Source: Clostridiaceae bacterium BRH_c20a (GTDB lineage Bacteria > Bacillota > Peptococcia > Peptococcales > BICA1-8). From it: a stretch of 51,638 nt of DNA. The notes beneath the pieces are model-generated. The model was not told the DNA's origin. It saw nothing but the letters and a program-made list of their open reading frames with translations, and did not search any database. The translations under genes were made by a program, and so were the position numbers. This document shows positions 35,671 to 45,322 of this stretch, in pieces. The first letter of the stretch is position 1. Each line of letters begins with the position of its first letter. The DNA lies in contig LADT01000060.1 of NCBI GenBank assembly GCA_000961765.1, positions 1 to 51,638 on the forward strand, read 5' to 3'.

Positions 35671-36860
35671 TTAGAACACTCCTCTCTATTCTCTATCTGC
35701 ATTGAATTAAACAAAGGTGACATACTTCTAAGCTTTTCCACTATCTCCGGTAATACTTCTAGGACATAATCAATATCTCCTTCTGTATTGATCTTACCTA
35801 ATGTTAACCTTAATGAGCCGTGGGCTATTTCGTGGCAAATACCCATAGCCATTAAAACATGGGATGGATCTAATGAACCCGAAGTACAAGCAGAACCACT
35901 TGATGCAGCTATTCCTTTCATATCTAGCATTAGTAGTAAACTTTCTCCTTCAATGTATCGCAAGCTGACATTAACATGACCAGGTAGTCTCTTAGTACGA
36001 CTACCGTTTAATTGGGATTCGGGAATTTTTTCCAAAATGCCATCTATTAATTTATCTCTGAGCATAGTCAATCTAATACTTTCAGCTTCCATTTCTTTTC
36101 CTGCTAACTCTGCTGCTAAACCAAACCCTACAATGCCTGGTACATTTTCTGTTCCAGGACGGCGTTTCCGCTCTTGTGAACCACCAAAAAACAGCGGTGA
36201 TAGTTTAATACCTTTGCGCAGATATAGACATCCTATACCTTTAGGAGCATATATTTTATGACCTGAAGCTGAAAGAAGGTCAATATTCATCTCATTAACG
36301 TCAATAGGAATTTTACCAAAACTTTGTACTGCATCAACATGCAAAATAATATTCTTTTCTTTAGCTATTTGTCCCACTTCTTTTATTGGCAGGATAGTTC
36401 CTACTTCATTATTCACATGCATAATTGTAATTAAAATTGTATCTTCCCTAATTGCATTTTTTAGTTGGTTTAAATCAATATTTGCATCATCACTTACAGG
36501 TAAATATGTGACTTCAAAGCCTTGTTTTTCTAAATAATGGCAAGTATCTAAAACAGCATGATGTTCAATTTGAGTAGTAATTATATGCTTACCCTTATCA
36601 CGGTTAGCCATTACTGTCCCAATAATAGCCATATTATCAGCTTCTGTCCCACCACTGGTAAAAAAAATTTCTTCAGGTTTAGCTTTAATTAGACTAGCAA
36701 TCTGCTCTCGGGCATTTTCTACTCCTTTTCTAGCATCTCTTCCATAAGCATGGACACTAGAAGCATTCCCAAAAGTTTCTGTGAAATATCCTGTAACCAA
36801 TTGTGCTACTTCAGACCGAACTGGTGTTGTTGCACTATGGTCCATATACACTCTACGCAT
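35652..36860 (-). CDS. nifS: Cysteine desulfurase NifS/IscS
   Basis: 402 aa, class V aminotransferase fold: YMDHSATTPVR at the start, ITTQIEHHAVLDTC, HVDAVQSFGKIP, PLP lysine in SASGHKIYAPKG, active Cys in SSGSACTSGSL. It supplies sulfur for iron-sulfur clusters and for MnmA. Part of the iscR-nifS-nifU-mnmA operon. Confidence 0.97.
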   Translation of the reverse strand: MRRVYMDHSATTPVRSEVAQLVTGYFTETFGNASSVHAYGRDARKGVENAREQIASLIKAKPEEIFFTSGGTEADNMAIIGTVMANRDKGKHIITTQIEHHAVLDTCHYLEKQGFEVTYLPVSDDANIDLNQLKNAIREDTILITIMHVNNEVGTILPIKEVGQIAKEKNIILHVDAVQSFGKIPIDVNEMNIDLLSASGHKIYAPKGIGCLYLRKGIKLSPLFFGGSQERKRRPGTENVPGIVGFGLAAELAGKEMEAESIRLTMLRDKLIDGILEKIPESQLNGSRTKRLPGHVNVSLRYIEGESLLLMLDMKGIAASSGSACTSGSLDPSHVLMAMGICHEIAHGSLRLTLGKINTEGDIDYVLEVLPEIVEKLRSMSPLFNSMQIENREECSKCTLTK

Positions 36861-36876
36861 AAAATCCTCTCCTAAC

Positions 36877-37323
36877 TTAGATATAATACATATAACTTTG
36901 TTCTTGAAGGTTTTTTGATTCTTCCAGCATATCTTTTAATGTAATAGAATCCAACACCTGAGCTACACTATCCCTAACCTTAGCCCAGATATTTCTGGTT
37001 ATACAAAAATCAGCGTTTTCACAGTGCTCAGGTTCATCTTCATTAACACAATCAACCGGAGCAATAGGTCCCTCTAAAACACGGATAATATCACCAACTG
37101 TAATTGTTTCTGGTGACTTACTTAATATATACCCACCCTGCGCTCCTCTTACACTTTTAACTAAACCCGCTTTTCTTAAAACTGCAATTAGCTGCTCTAA
37201 ATAATGCTCCGAGATATTATTCCTCCGTGCTATATTATTTAAAGGAATAGGCCCACTTCCATAATTTTGGGCTAAATCAAACATGGCTTTTACCCCATAC
37301 CTACCTTTGGTTGATAGCTTCAC
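36877..37323 (-). CDS. iscR: Rrf2/IscR-type regulator
   Basis: 148 aa. Winged HTH at the N-terminus (MKLSTKGRYGVKAMFDLAQ ... ISEHYLEQLIAVLRKAGLVKS) and three Cys in the PVDCVNEDEPEHCENADFC region (about 92-105), the usual 2Fe-2S ligands. Likely represses the downstream nifS-nifU-mnmA genes when its cluster is loaded. GTG start behind GAGGTGAT. Confidence 0.93.
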   Translation of the reverse strand: MKLSTKGRYGVKAMFDLAQNYGSGPIPLNNIARRNNISEHYLEQLIAVLRKAGLVKSVRGAQGGYILSKSPETITVGDIIRVLEGPIAPVDCVNEDEPEHCENADFCITRNIWAKVRDSVAQVLDSITLKDMLEESKNLQEQSYMYYI

Positions 37324-37373
37324 TATATCACCTCAACTTATTTCCTACTGATTTGCTCGGCTTTCTTTTTTAG

Positions 37374-37401
37374 ATTATCATAGGACTTATGCTCTGGTCA
37401 A
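37374..37401 (-). promoter_or_regulatory. Probable promoter of the iscR operon
   Basis: Minus strand TTGACC (37401-37396), 16 bases, GATAAT (37379-37374), about 50 bases before iscR. Confidence 0.5.
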
Positions 37402-37418
37402 TAAAATTGCCGAGTTAT

Positions 37419-38747
37419 TTACTCTGTTTTTTTATCATATTTAAATAAATTATTTTTATACAGTTCTTGTTCCCTACCTTCTCCTGAAGGAACATAGTAT
37501 TTTTTATCAGATAAACCATCAGGTAAATACTGTTGTTCTACATAATGACCTGGATAATCATGGGGATACAAATAACCCTTGCCATGTCCTAACATATGGG
37601 CCCCCTTATAGTGGCTATCCCGCAAATGCTGTGGTACTGGTCCAATAACTCCTTTTTTTACATCATTTAAAGCTTCATCTATGCCTCTTAGAACAGAATT
37701 GCTTTTAGGGGCAACTGCAATATACAAAGCAGCCTGAGCTAAGACAAGTCTACCTTCAGGAAGACCAATAAAATTTAAAGCTTGAGCCGCATTTTGAGCT
37801 ATGATTAATGCTTGAGGATCAGCAAGGCCTATATCCTCTGCTGCATGAATTACAATCCTTCTGGCTATAAAACGGGGATCTTCTCCAGCATCGAGCATTC
37901 GTGCCAGATAGTGAAGGGTAGCATGGGGATCAGAACCCCGCATACTTTTTATAAAAGCAGAAATGACATCATAGTGTTGATCACCTGTTTTGTCATATAA
38001 AACAGCCGGTCTTTGAATAGATTCTTCAACGGTTTCTAAATTAATCTTCCTAATACCTTTATGATCAGGCTGAGTTGAAAGGACAGCTAGTTCTAATCCG
38101 TTTAAAGCTATTCTGGCATCACCCTGAGCATAATGAGCTAAATGCTCTAATGCCTCTTCTGATACCTCAATTTTATAATTTCCTAAACCCTTTTCTTTAT
38201 CCTCAATGCTTCTTTTGATTAATATCCTGATATTTTTTTCCGATAAAGGGGTTAGCCCAAAGATTAATGACCTAGATAATAGAGCAGAATTAATACTGAA
38301 ATATGGGTTTTCCGTAGTCGCACCAATTAAAATTATAACTCCGCTTTCTACAACAGGTAATAGTACATCTTGCTGTGCTTTATTAAAACGATGAATTTCG
38401 TCAACAAAGACTATTGTAGTTTTTTGATACATACCTAATCTTTCTTCAGCTTCAACAATAAGTTTTCTGATGTCTTGTACTCCTGCAGTTACTGCATTAA
38501 TTTTAGTGAAGTGCCCTTTAGTTACAGAAGCAATAACACTAGCAATTGTTGTTTTTCCTGAGCCTGGCGGTCCATGGAAAATTATAGAGCTTAACCTATC
38601 ACTCTCAATTGCCCTTCGTAAAAGCTTACCAGGTGCTAATAAGTGTTCTTGACCTTCAAGTTCATCTAAAGTTTTAGGTCTCATCCGATCTGCTAGGGGT
38701 GAGACTTTTTTTAAATGTTCATCTTTTAGTGTGCTAAATATATCCAT
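37419..38747 (-). CDS. rarA: Replication-associated recombination protein RarA/MgsA
   Basis: 442 aa AAA+ ATPase: RPKTLDELEGQEHLL, Walker A GPPGSGKTT, Walker B VFVDEIHRFN, sensor 1 GATTENP, then the MgsA C-terminal domain (DPHATLHYLARMLDAGEDP ... YPHDYPGHYVEQQYLP). Acts at stalled replication forks. Convergent neither way; a single gene upstream of the iscR promoter. Confidence 0.96.
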   Translation of the reverse strand: MDIFSTLKDEHLKKVSPLADRMRPKTLDELEGQEHLLAPGKLLRRAIESDRLSSIIFHGPPGSGKTTIASVIASVTKGHFTKINAVTAGVQDIRKLIVEAEERLGMYQKTTIVFVDEIHRFNKAQQDVLLPVVESGVIILIGATTENPYFSINSALLSRSLIFGLTPLSEKNIRILIKRSIEDKEKGLGNYKIEVSEEALEHLAHYAQGDARIALNGLELAVLSTQPDHKGIRKINLETVEESIQRPAVLYDKTGDQHYDVISAFIKSMRGSDPHATLHYLARMLDAGEDPRFIARRIVIHAAEDIGLADPQALIIAQNAAQALNFIGLPEGRLVLAQAALYIAVAPKSNSVLRGIDEALNDVKKGVIGPVPQHLRDSHYKGAHMLGHGKGYLYPHDYPGHYVEQQYLPDGLSDKKYYVPSGEGREQELYKNNLFKYDKKTE

Positions 38748-38787
38748 ATTATATCACCAACCATAAGTTTCTTATAGAAACTGTTTT

Positions 38788-39825
38788 CTAATTTGGCATA
38801 ATTTCTGTTATTACCTGGATAGTGAAATCAATGTCTTGAGGAGTAACATCTCTATGGGTGACAAATCTTAATCTTCGCTCATCTACACTGTTTACTAATA
38901 TACCCTTATTTTTAAGTAATTTTACACAATCTTGAACATTTGCTTTAGAATTATCTATCTCCACCATAACAATGTTTGTCTGTACTGAATCCATTTCTAT
39001 CTTTATACCGGAAAGCTCATTTAGTGCTTGCGCTAATTTCCTAGCCTGTATGTGGTCCTCTTCTAATCTTTCCACCAAATTTTCCAGGGCGTAGATTCCA
39101 GCTGCTGCCAAAATACCAGCCTGTCTTAGGCCTCCACCTAGCATTTTCCGATATTTCCGAGCACGTTCAATAAATTTCCTAGTTCCTACCAACATACTCC
39201 CTACAGGAGCTCCTAATCCTTTTGATAAACAAAACATTACTGAATCAGCATTTTTTACAAGTTCTTGCACAGGAATTTTCAAATATACAGCAGCATTGAA
39301 AATCCTTGCTCCATCTATATGAACTTTCAGACCATTATTTTTGGCAAATTCAGATAAATTGTCTATTTCTTCCAAGGTATAAACAGTACCTCCCCCAAAG
39401 TTACTGCTATTTTCCAGACAAAGTAAAGTGCCTTGAGGATAATGGATATTCTCCGGCTTAATAGCTTCTTTTAATTGGGATAAGGATATTTTTCCATTGA
39501 TACCTATAATAGTATTAGGCATCACTCCTGCCAGCATAGCTATTCCCCCTACCTCAAAAGCATAAATATGGGCGCTTTTTTCCAAAATAATCTCATCGCC
39601 ACGAGAAGTAGAAGCTAAAACTGCCAACTGGTTACCCATTGTTCCACTAGCAACAAAGAGCGCGGCCTCTTTCCCTAACTTTTGTGCTGCTAAGCTTTCT
39701 AACTTAAGCACCGTAGGATCTTCACCATAAACATCATCTCCGACTTCTGCTTCAGCCATTAATTTACGCATAATATCACATGGTTTAGTAACTGTATCGC
39801 TTCTTAAATCAATATATCTATTCAT
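38788..39825 (-). CDS. ltaE: Low-specificity L-threonine aldolase
   Basis: 345 aa PLP enzyme: DLRSDTVTKPCDIMRKLM, VGDDVYGEDPTVLKLE, ASGTMGNQLA, PLP lysine in CLSKGLGAPVGS, then GGGLRQAGILAAAG. Cleaves threonine to glycine and acetaldehyde. AAGGAG precedes the ATG. Confidence 0.95.
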   Translation of the reverse strand: MNRYIDLRSDTVTKPCDIMRKLMAEAEVGDDVYGEDPTVLKLESLAAQKLGKEAALFVASGTMGNQLAVLASTSRGDEIILEKSAHIYAFEVGGIAMLAGVMPNTIIGINGKISLSQLKEAIKPENIHYPQGTLLCLENSSNFGGGTVYTLEEIDNLSEFAKNNGLKVHIDGARIFNAAVYLKIPVQELVKNADSVMFCLSKGLGAPVGSMLVGTRKFIERARKYRKMLGGGLRQAGILAAAGIYALENLVERLEEDHIQARKLAQALNELSGIKIEMDSVQTNIVMVEIDNSKANVQDCVKLLKNKGILVNSVDERRLRFVTHRDVTPQDIDFTIQVITEIMPN

Positions 39826-40179
39826 TTCTTTCCCAGCTCCTTGTATTTTATCACCTTTAAATTCGTTAAAAGCTTGATGGATTCCTGCATTTATAGTTAC
39901 TAGTTACTGGTGACTAGTTGTTAGTTGTTAGTCAGAGCGTGTGACCATGAAGGTCTAGCTTTCTTGATGTGTGATCGTGTTACTTGCCACCAATTAAGGG
40001 AATTAGCTATTGAGTTAAGATGAAATACAAAAAAGGGTCAATAATGACCCTTTTCGTCTTATCCTTTACCGGTGACTAGTCACTAGTCACCGGTCACTAG
40101 TCTTACCAGTCACTATGCGTTGGGGACATTCCTGTCTTGCAGTAAATCAGAAGCTCCCGCAGGTGTGTCCCCCTCCTCT
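39826..40179. repeat. Intergenic with GTCAC repeats and trxA terminator
   Basis: No gene. AGTTACTGGTGACTAG-type repeats at 39896-39930 and GGTGACTAGTCACTAGTCAC-type repeats at 40071-40113 resemble the array at 27415-27473. GGGGACA (about 40123) and TGTCCCC (about 40164) form an REP-like inverted repeat. Confidence 0.65.
40029..40056 (-). terminator. Terminator (trxA side)
   Basis: Minus strand AAAAGGGTCA-tta-TTGACCCTTTT with further Ts; downstream of trxA. Confidence 0.75.
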
Positions 40180-40503
40180 TTACAGTGCCTGTTCAATAGC
40201 TTTAGATAACTCGCCTTTAGGACGGAAACCAACAATCCGGTTTTGTTCTTTACCATCTTTGAATATTATTAAAGTTGGTATACTCATTACACCATATTCC
40301 TGAGCAGTTTTACCATACTCATCAACATTTAATTTACCAATTTTTGCTTTGCCAGCAAAATCCCCCGCTAATTCTTCTACTACAGGTGTAATCATTTTGC
40401 ATGGTCCACACCATGCTGCCCAAAAATCTACTAATACAGGTTCTTTTGCTTTTAGTACCTCATCTTGAAAATTTTCATCAGTAAAAGTAATTAAATTCGC
40501 CAT
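40180..40503 (-). CDS. trxA: Thioredoxin
   Basis: 107 aa, complete: [13 protein letters not shown], active site [10 protein letters not shown], conserved cis-Pro in SIPTLIIF. Cytosolic disulfide reductase. Co-directional and 32 bases downstream of the CsoR-type gene, so probably under its control. Confidence 0.97.
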   Translation of the reverse strand: MANLITFTDENFQDEVLKAKEPVLVDFWAAWCGPCKMITPVVEELAGDFAGKAKIGKLNVDEYGKTAQEYGVMSIPTLIIFKDGKEQNRIVGFRPKGELSKAIEQAL

Positions 40504-40535
40504 ACTACTAACCTCCTAATATAATTTGAAATTTA

Positions 40536-40805
40536 TTATTTAATGAAGCTTGTCAATACTTGCATAAGCTCCTTTACAACATCCTCTTGGGTTTTATTAG
40601 ACTCCCTAGAGGATGTTAGGCACTCATTTGCATGATTTTCAAATATTAATGTTCCCGTCTTATTTATAGCAGCTTTTACTGCTGCTATTTGGATAAGAAC
40701 ATCAACACAGCAGGCATCACGCTCAATCATTTTTTGAATGCCTTTAAGCTGCCCCTCTATTCTCCGTAGTCTTTTTAAAATGTTGCTTTTTTCATCATTT
40801 ATCAT
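40536..40805 (-). CDS. CsoR-type metal-sensing repressor
   Basis: 89 aa, all-helical DUF156 family: ILKRLRRIEGQLKGIQKMIERDACCVDVLIQIAAVKAA ... FENHANECL. The Cys (CCVDV), His and Cys (HANEC) positions match the copper-binding triad of CsoR rather than CstR, which lacks the His. Start ATG 40805 behind GGAG. It probably represses itself and trxA; the operator is described separately. Confidence 0.88.
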   Translation of the reverse strand: MINDEKSNILKRLRRIEGQLKGIQKMIERDACCVDVLIQIAAVKAAINKTGTLIFENHANECLTSSRESNKTQEDVVKELMQVLTSFIK

Positions 40806-40821
40806 TTCTACCAACTCCAAA

Positions 40822-40838
40822 ATACCTAGTAGGGGTAT
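40822..40838. promoter_or_regulatory. CsoR-type operator
   Basis: ATACC-tagtagg-GGTAT: G/C-tract pseudo-palindrome of the kind bound by CsoR family repressors. It lies between the promoter and the csoR start. Confidence 0.7.
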
Positions 40839-40847
40839 CTACGTATG

Positions 40848-40876
40848 ATTATAATTATTCAGGTAGAAGATGTCAA
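40848..40876 (-). promoter_or_regulatory. Sigma-A promoter of csoR-trxA
   Basis: Minus strand TTGACA (40876-40871), 17 bases, TATAAT (40853-40848): perfect consensus. The operator lies at about +3 to +19. Confidence 0.85.
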
Positions 40877-40898
40877 TTAGTATTTAAAAATTCTTTAG

Positions 40899-41615
40899 TT
40901 AAATATTTAATAAATCACTAATTACTTGACCGGCTATGATTAAACCTGCTGTAGGAGGAACATAAGAAATACTTCCGGGCATCTCCCGCTTACCGGAGCT
41001 GTTATCCAATTTAACTTTATCTGGTTTAATAATAGGATCAGGTGAATATACAACCTTTACACCATTATGTATTCCTCTTAATCTCAATTCTTTTCTTATT
41101 ACTTTTGCTAAGGGGCAAACTCTAGTTTCCCTTATGTCTACAACCTGGAAATTTTTATTGCTTAATTTATTAGCTGCCCCCATGCTTGATATTATGGGTA
41201 TCCCATGTTTTATAGAATGTTCAATAATAGCTAGTTTTCCCGTGATATTATCAATTGCATCAACAATATAATTATATTGTCCCAATAATAAGTCATTAAT
41301 ATTATCCGGTGTGCAAAAAAATTTTTCTGCCTTAATTTGAGCTTCAGGATTTATGTCATTTAATCTCTGTTGCATTATGTTGACCTTCGCTTTACCTATA
41401 GTTGAAGTTAACGCATGAATTTGCCTATTTATATTGGTGACATCAATAACATCATGATCAATAATAGTCAAGGTTCCGATTCCTGCTCTAATTAACGCTT
41501 CAGCTGTATATGAGCCAACACCACCTACACCAAATACTGCCACATGGGAGCTTTTTAAAGTCTCAAAACCTTCTTCACCTATTAAAAGCTTTGTTCTATT
41601 AAAAATTTGAGACAT
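40899..41615 (-). CDS. tcdA: tRNA threonylcarbamoyladenosine dehydratase TcdA (ThiF/E1-like)
   Basis: 238 aa. E1-type nucleotide-binding site VFGVGGVGSYTAEAL (about 27-41), DVTNINRQIHA, and DAIDNITGK. It cyclises t6A37 of tRNA to ct6A in an ATP-dependent step. Gene order tcdA-6S RNA-aspS equals that of B. subtilis (yrvM-bsrA-aspS), which supports the call over other ThiF proteins. Confidence 0.92.
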   Translation of the reverse strand: MSQIFNRTKLLIGEEGFETLKSSHVAVFGVGGVGSYTAEALIRAGIGTLTIIDHDVIDVTNINRQIHALTSTIGKAKVNIMQQRLNDINPEAQIKAEKFFCTPDNINDLLLGQYNYIVDAIDNITGKLAIIEHSIKHGIPIISSMGAANKLSNKNFQVVDIRETRVCPLAKVIRKELRLRGIHNGVKVVYSPDPIIKPDKVKLDNSSGKREMPGSISYVPPTAGLIIAGQVISDLLNI

Positions 41616-41662
41616 CCTTCGCCACCTCTTAATTTTCTTAGTTTATTAATTTCAAATTTATT

Positions 41663-41691
41663 AAAAAAAATACGCAGTTAATAACTGCGTT
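41663..41691 (-). terminator. Terminator of 6S RNA
   Basis: Minus strand ACGCAGTT-att-AACTGCGT followed by ATTTTTTTT. Confidence 0.9.
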
Positions 41692-41692
41692 T

Positions 41693-41872
41693 TAATACCC
41701 CACATATGCCGTGATGCCGGAGTTTTGAACCTGCTCCCGGAGGTGGGTGCCCTCCTGATTGTTTCGTAAGTCCCCCGATGGGCATATACTACACAGCCAG
41801 AGTTAGGCTCCCAATGTTTAAGTGTTGGCTCAAAACTACCGAATCGCCCCACGAACACCGTAGGGAGTTATA
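41693..41872 (-). ncRNA. ssrS: 6S RNA
   Basis: About 180 nt between tcdA and aspS, the place of bsrA in Bacillus. The ends pair (CTCCCTACGGTGTTCGTGGGG near the 5' end with CCCCACATATGCCGT near the 3' end, as read on the two strands). Between them lie interrupted stems and an internal bubble region (GGGAGCCTAACTCTGGC ... CCACCTCCGGGAGCAGG). A terminator follows. It mimics an open promoter and binds RNA polymerase. The 65-residue reading frame here is not a gene. The exact 5' end is approximate. Confidence 0.88.
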
Positions 41873-41931
41873 GTCTATTTCTTAACAATATGTTATCATA
41901 AACAACGGCTCTCTTCAAGTTTCCAAAGGTG

Positions 41932-43728
41932 TTATTTATTATTTGCCCGTTTGGAATCTAACATTATGTGCAGTTCCTTTAGCTGCTTAAGATTTACTTC
42001 AGAAGGAGCATCTGTCATCATATCTGCAGCACTTTGGGTTTTAGGGAAAGGAATCACGTCCCTAATAGTATCCTTACCCGCCATTAACATTAACAGTCGA
42101 TCAATCCCAAAAGCTATACCTCCATGGGGAGGTGTACCATACTCAAAAGCCTCTAATAAATATCCAAACTTTTGGTTTGCTTCTTCAGATGATAAACCAA
42201 GTAAATCAAACATCTTCTCCTGCACTTCCCGTTGGAATATTCTAATACTTCCCCCACCAATTTCCACACCATTTAAAATCATATCATAAGCTTGAGCCCT
42301 AATCTTATCAGGCTTACTTTCCATCAGTTCCAGATCATCAATTACCGGTGAAGTAAAAGGATGGTGCATAGCAAAATACCTTTTTTCCTCTTCATCCCAT
42401 TCCAATAATGGAAAATCTACAACCCATAAGAAGTTTAACTCTTCAGAGTTAATTAAATTTAATCTGTTACCTAATTCTAAGCGCAGGTGGCCTAGGCTAT
42501 CATTTACAACCTTTTGCTTATCAGCTACAAACAATAGTAAGTCCCCGGATTCTGCTTTTAACTTTTGCAAAAGTGCATTTATCTCTTCATTAGTAAAAAA
42601 TTTAGCAATTGGTGATTTAATACCTTCTTCCGTTATGATTATATACGCTAAGCCCTTTGCACCAAAAATATTAGCATATTTAGTTAAGTCATCAATTTCT
42701 TTGCGGGAATATCCTGCACAGCCTTTTGCATTAATCCCTTTGACCTTACCACCATTTTTAGCAGTTTCGGTGAAAACTTTAAACTGCGAGTTTCCCACAA
42801 GCTCAGTAACATCCTCTAATTCCATGCCAAAACGAAGGTCGGGCTTATCTGAACCATAACGTTCCATTGCCTCAACATACGCCAATCTATTAAAGGGAGT
42901 CCTTATTTCTTTATTTAAAGTCTCTTTAAATACATAGGCAATCATTTTTTCCATCAGAGTTAATATATCATCTCTTTGGATAAACGACATCTCTATATCT
43001 AATTGTGTAAATTCAGGCTGCCGGTCAGCCCTTAAATCCTCATCTCTAAAGCAACGGGCAATCTGAAAGTATTTTTCCATGCCTGCTACCATAAGTAACT
43101 GTTTGAAAATTTGCGGTGATTGAGGCAAAGCAAAGAATTTACCCTCATGGATACGACTAGGTACTAAATAGTCCCTAGCTCCTTCAGGTGTACTCTTGGT
43201 TAAAATAGGTGTTTCTATTTCTAAAAAATCATATTTGTCTAAGAAATCTCGGATAGCCTTAACGGTTTTATGTCGCAATATTATATTCTTTTGCATTTCT
43301 GGTCTTCTCAGATCAAGATATCTATATTTTAACCTAATTAATTCATCGGCATCTAATTCATCGGCTATATAAAAGGGTGGGGTTTTAGCTTTATTTAAAA
43401 TAACTAGCTCCTTAGCTATAACTTCAATATAACCGCTTGCAATATTGGGATTTATCATGCCCTCAGGACGTAATATTACTTCTCCCCTTACAGCAATTAC
43501 AAATTCTGAACGAATCTTTTCTGCTGACGCAAAAGCTTCATTTTCGATTTCTGGACTAAATACAACTTGGACTATACCAGAACGATCCCTTAAATCAACA
43601 AATATTAATCCACCGTGGTCACGGCGTTTTTGGACCCAGCCCATTACTACTACTTCACTGCCAACATCATTTTTACTGATATCATTTGAATTATGAGTAC
43701 GTTTTAAATGTTGTGCACCATTAATCAT
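41932..43728 (-). CDS. aspS: Aspartyl-tRNA synthetase
   Basis: 598 aa. OB-fold anticodon-binding domain ([23 protein letters not shown]), class II motifs ([59 protein letters not shown]) and the bacterial GAD insertion. Overlaps the end of hisS by eight bases, so both are made from one T-box-controlled transcript. Confidence 0.98.
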   Translation of the reverse strand: MINGAQHLKRTHNSNDISKNDVGSEVVVMGWVQKRRDHGGLIFVDLRDRSGIVQVVFSPEIENEAFASAEKIRSEFVIAVRGEVILRPEGMINPNIASGYIEVIAKELVILNKAKTPPFYIADELDADELIRLKYRYLDLRRPEMQKNIILRHKTVKAIRDFLDKYDFLEIETPILTKSTPEGARDYLVPSRIHEGKFFALPQSPQIFKQLLMVAGMEKYFQIARCFRDEDLRADRQPEFTQLDIEMSFIQRDDILTLMEKMIAYVFKETLNKEIRTPFNRLAYVEAMERYGSDKPDLRFGMELEDVTELVGNSQFKVFTETAKNGGKVKGINAKGCAGYSRKEIDDLTKYANIFGAKGLAYIIITEEGIKSPIAKFFTNEEINALLQKLKAESGDLLLFVADKQKVVNDSLGHLRLELGNRLNLINSEELNFLWVVDFPLLEWDEEEKRYFAMHHPFTSPVIDDLELMESKPDKIRAQAYDMILNGVEIGGGSIRIFQREVQEKMFDLLGLSSEEANQKFGYLLEAFEYGTPPHGGIAFGIDRLLMLMAGKDTIRDVIPFPKTQSAADMMTDAPSEVNLKQLKELHIMLDSKRANNK

Positions 43729-44995
43729 TCTTAAGTAAGCCCCTCTCTAAATAGCTTAATATGTCATCAATAGGTATTTCTTTTTGTTCACTTGTTGCCA
43801 TTTCTTTAACAATTATCTTATTATTAGCTAATTCTTCTTCACCTAAGATAAGGGTAAATTTTACATCAAACCTATCTGCTGCTTTCATTTGGGCCTTAAG
43901 ACTCTTTTCAAAGTAATCTTTCTCTGTACTAATGCCCTTTTTCCTTAATTCCATAGCCAGCCTAAAAGATAACTCCTGGGCTTTGGGACTTGTTACTGCA
44001 ATATATATTTCCGGATTAGACAAGAGACCGGTTAAATTAACCTTCTCGTTATTTAATGTTAGGAGAAGCCGTTCAAGTCCCATAGCAAAGCCTATTCCCG
44101 GCATAGGCTTTCCACCACATTGCTCAATTAACCCATTATAGCGCCCCCCGCCGCAGATAGCACTTTGTGCACCTATACCCTGTACTAGTATTTCAAAAGC
44201 TGTATGTGTATAATAGTCTAATCCTCGAACTAGTTTGGGATCAACTAAATAGTTCACTTCTAATATTTCAAGGTAATTCAAGACCTGTTGAAAATGACCT
44301 TTGCACTCAGAGCAGGCTGAACTTTCGGTAGTGGGTGCACTAATACTTATTTCCTGACAGGTGGAATTTTTACAATCTAATATCCGCAATGGGTTTTTAG
44401 CCATCCTATCCTGACAAGTGTTACATAGCTTGTCTTTTTTATCTTCAAAATATTTAAGTAAATTCACATGATGCTGAGGCCGACATTCCGGACAACCTAC
44501 AGTATTGATATGAACTTTTATGCCTGATAAACCTAATTTCTCCAAGTAAGTACAGGCCAAGCCAATAACTTCCGCATCAACACTAGGATGATGGGAGCCA
44601 AATACTTCGACTCCATACTGGTGAAACTGCCGATACCTGCCAGCCTGTGGTCTATCATATCTAAACATAGGACCAATGTAATACATTTTTGTTGGCTGTG
44701 GTTCAGCGAAAAGTTTATTTTCTAAAAAGGCTCTAACAGTCGAGGCCGTTCCTTCCGGCCTTAAAGTAATATTTCTTTTGCCCCGATCAAAAAAGGAGTA
44801 CATTTCTTTTTCAACAATATCAGTAGTCTCCCCTACTCCCCTGAGAAATAGTTCTGTATGTTCAAATATAGGAGTGCGAATCTCCTGATAACCAAAATCC
44901 CTACTTACTTTTCTAGCCTCATTTTCTATAAATTGCCACTTCTCAACCTCTCCGGGTAAAATATCATTTGTTCCCCTTGGACGAGTAGTTAACAT
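43721..44995 (-). CDS. hisS: Histidyl-tRNA synthetase
   Basis: 424 aa. [15 protein letters not shown], motif 2 [21 protein letters not shown], the His-specific [14 protein letters not shown] and [14 protein letters not shown]. Bacterial long form with a C-terminal anticodon domain. AAGGAG precedes the ATG. Confidence 0.98.
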   Translation of the reverse strand: MLTTRPRGTNDILPGEVEKWQFIENEARKVSRDFGYQEIRTPIFEHTELFLRGVGETTDIVEKEMYSFFDRGKRNITLRPEGTASTVRAFLENKLFAEPQPTKMYYIGPMFRYDRPQAGRYRQFHQYGVEVFGSHHPSVDAEVIGLACTYLEKLGLSGIKVHINTVGCPECRPQHHVNLLKYFEDKKDKLCNTCQDRMAKNPLRILDCKNSTCQEISISAPTTESSACSECKGHFQQVLNYLEILEVNYLVDPKLVRGLDYYTHTAFEILVQGIGAQSAICGGGRYNGLIEQCGGKPMPGIGFAMGLERLLLTLNNEKVNLTGLLSNPEIYIAVTSPKAQELSFRLAMELRKKGISTEKDYFEKSLKAQMKAADRFDVKFTLILGEEELANNKIIVKEMATSEQKEIPIDDILSYLERGLLKND

Positions 44996-45050
44996 GTCTT
45001 ACTCACTCCTTTAAATTTAACTAATCAACTGTTTACTTAATTATTGGCAT

Positions 45051-45290
45051 AAAAAAAACTCGAACCCAAAAAGACTTTTGGGACGAGACTTACCCGCGGT
45101 GCCACCCAATTTGGGCATACTTATTATGCCCCAACTTATTCACATTTAACGATGCCCCGGATGCATATGCATCAACTCCAAGGTGTTCTTTCAATAGGCT
45201 TTTTTAAAAACTGTTCTCAATCACGACAGTTTATCCCTGTTAGAAACAATCCTATTTACTCGCCTTTTCATAGTTATTACCTTTATTTAC
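45051..45290 (-). promoter_or_regulatory. T-box leader of hisS-aspS
   Basis: Minus strand T-box GGGTGGCACCGCGG (45107-45094), then a terminator (CTCG...CCCAAAA / TTTTGGG...CGAG, 45089-45059) and a T-run. A possible specifier CAC (His) lies in AGAACACCTTGG at about 45192-45181. It senses uncharged tRNA-His and so also links aspS to histidine supply. Confidence 0.9.
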
Positions 45291-45293
45291 ATT

Positions 45294-45322
45294 ATTCTAG
45301 CCAAGGCCTAGTATTTTGTCAA
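45294..45322 (-). promoter_or_regulatory. Promoter of hisS-aspS, inside the end of hemZ
   Basis: Minus strand TTGACA (45322-45317), 17 bases, TAGAAT (45299-45294). The -35 lies within the last codons of hemZ. Confidence 0.75.

Noticed and set aside
41661-41858. 65-residue minus-strand reading frame
   Set aside because: It coincides with 6S RNA and its terminator.
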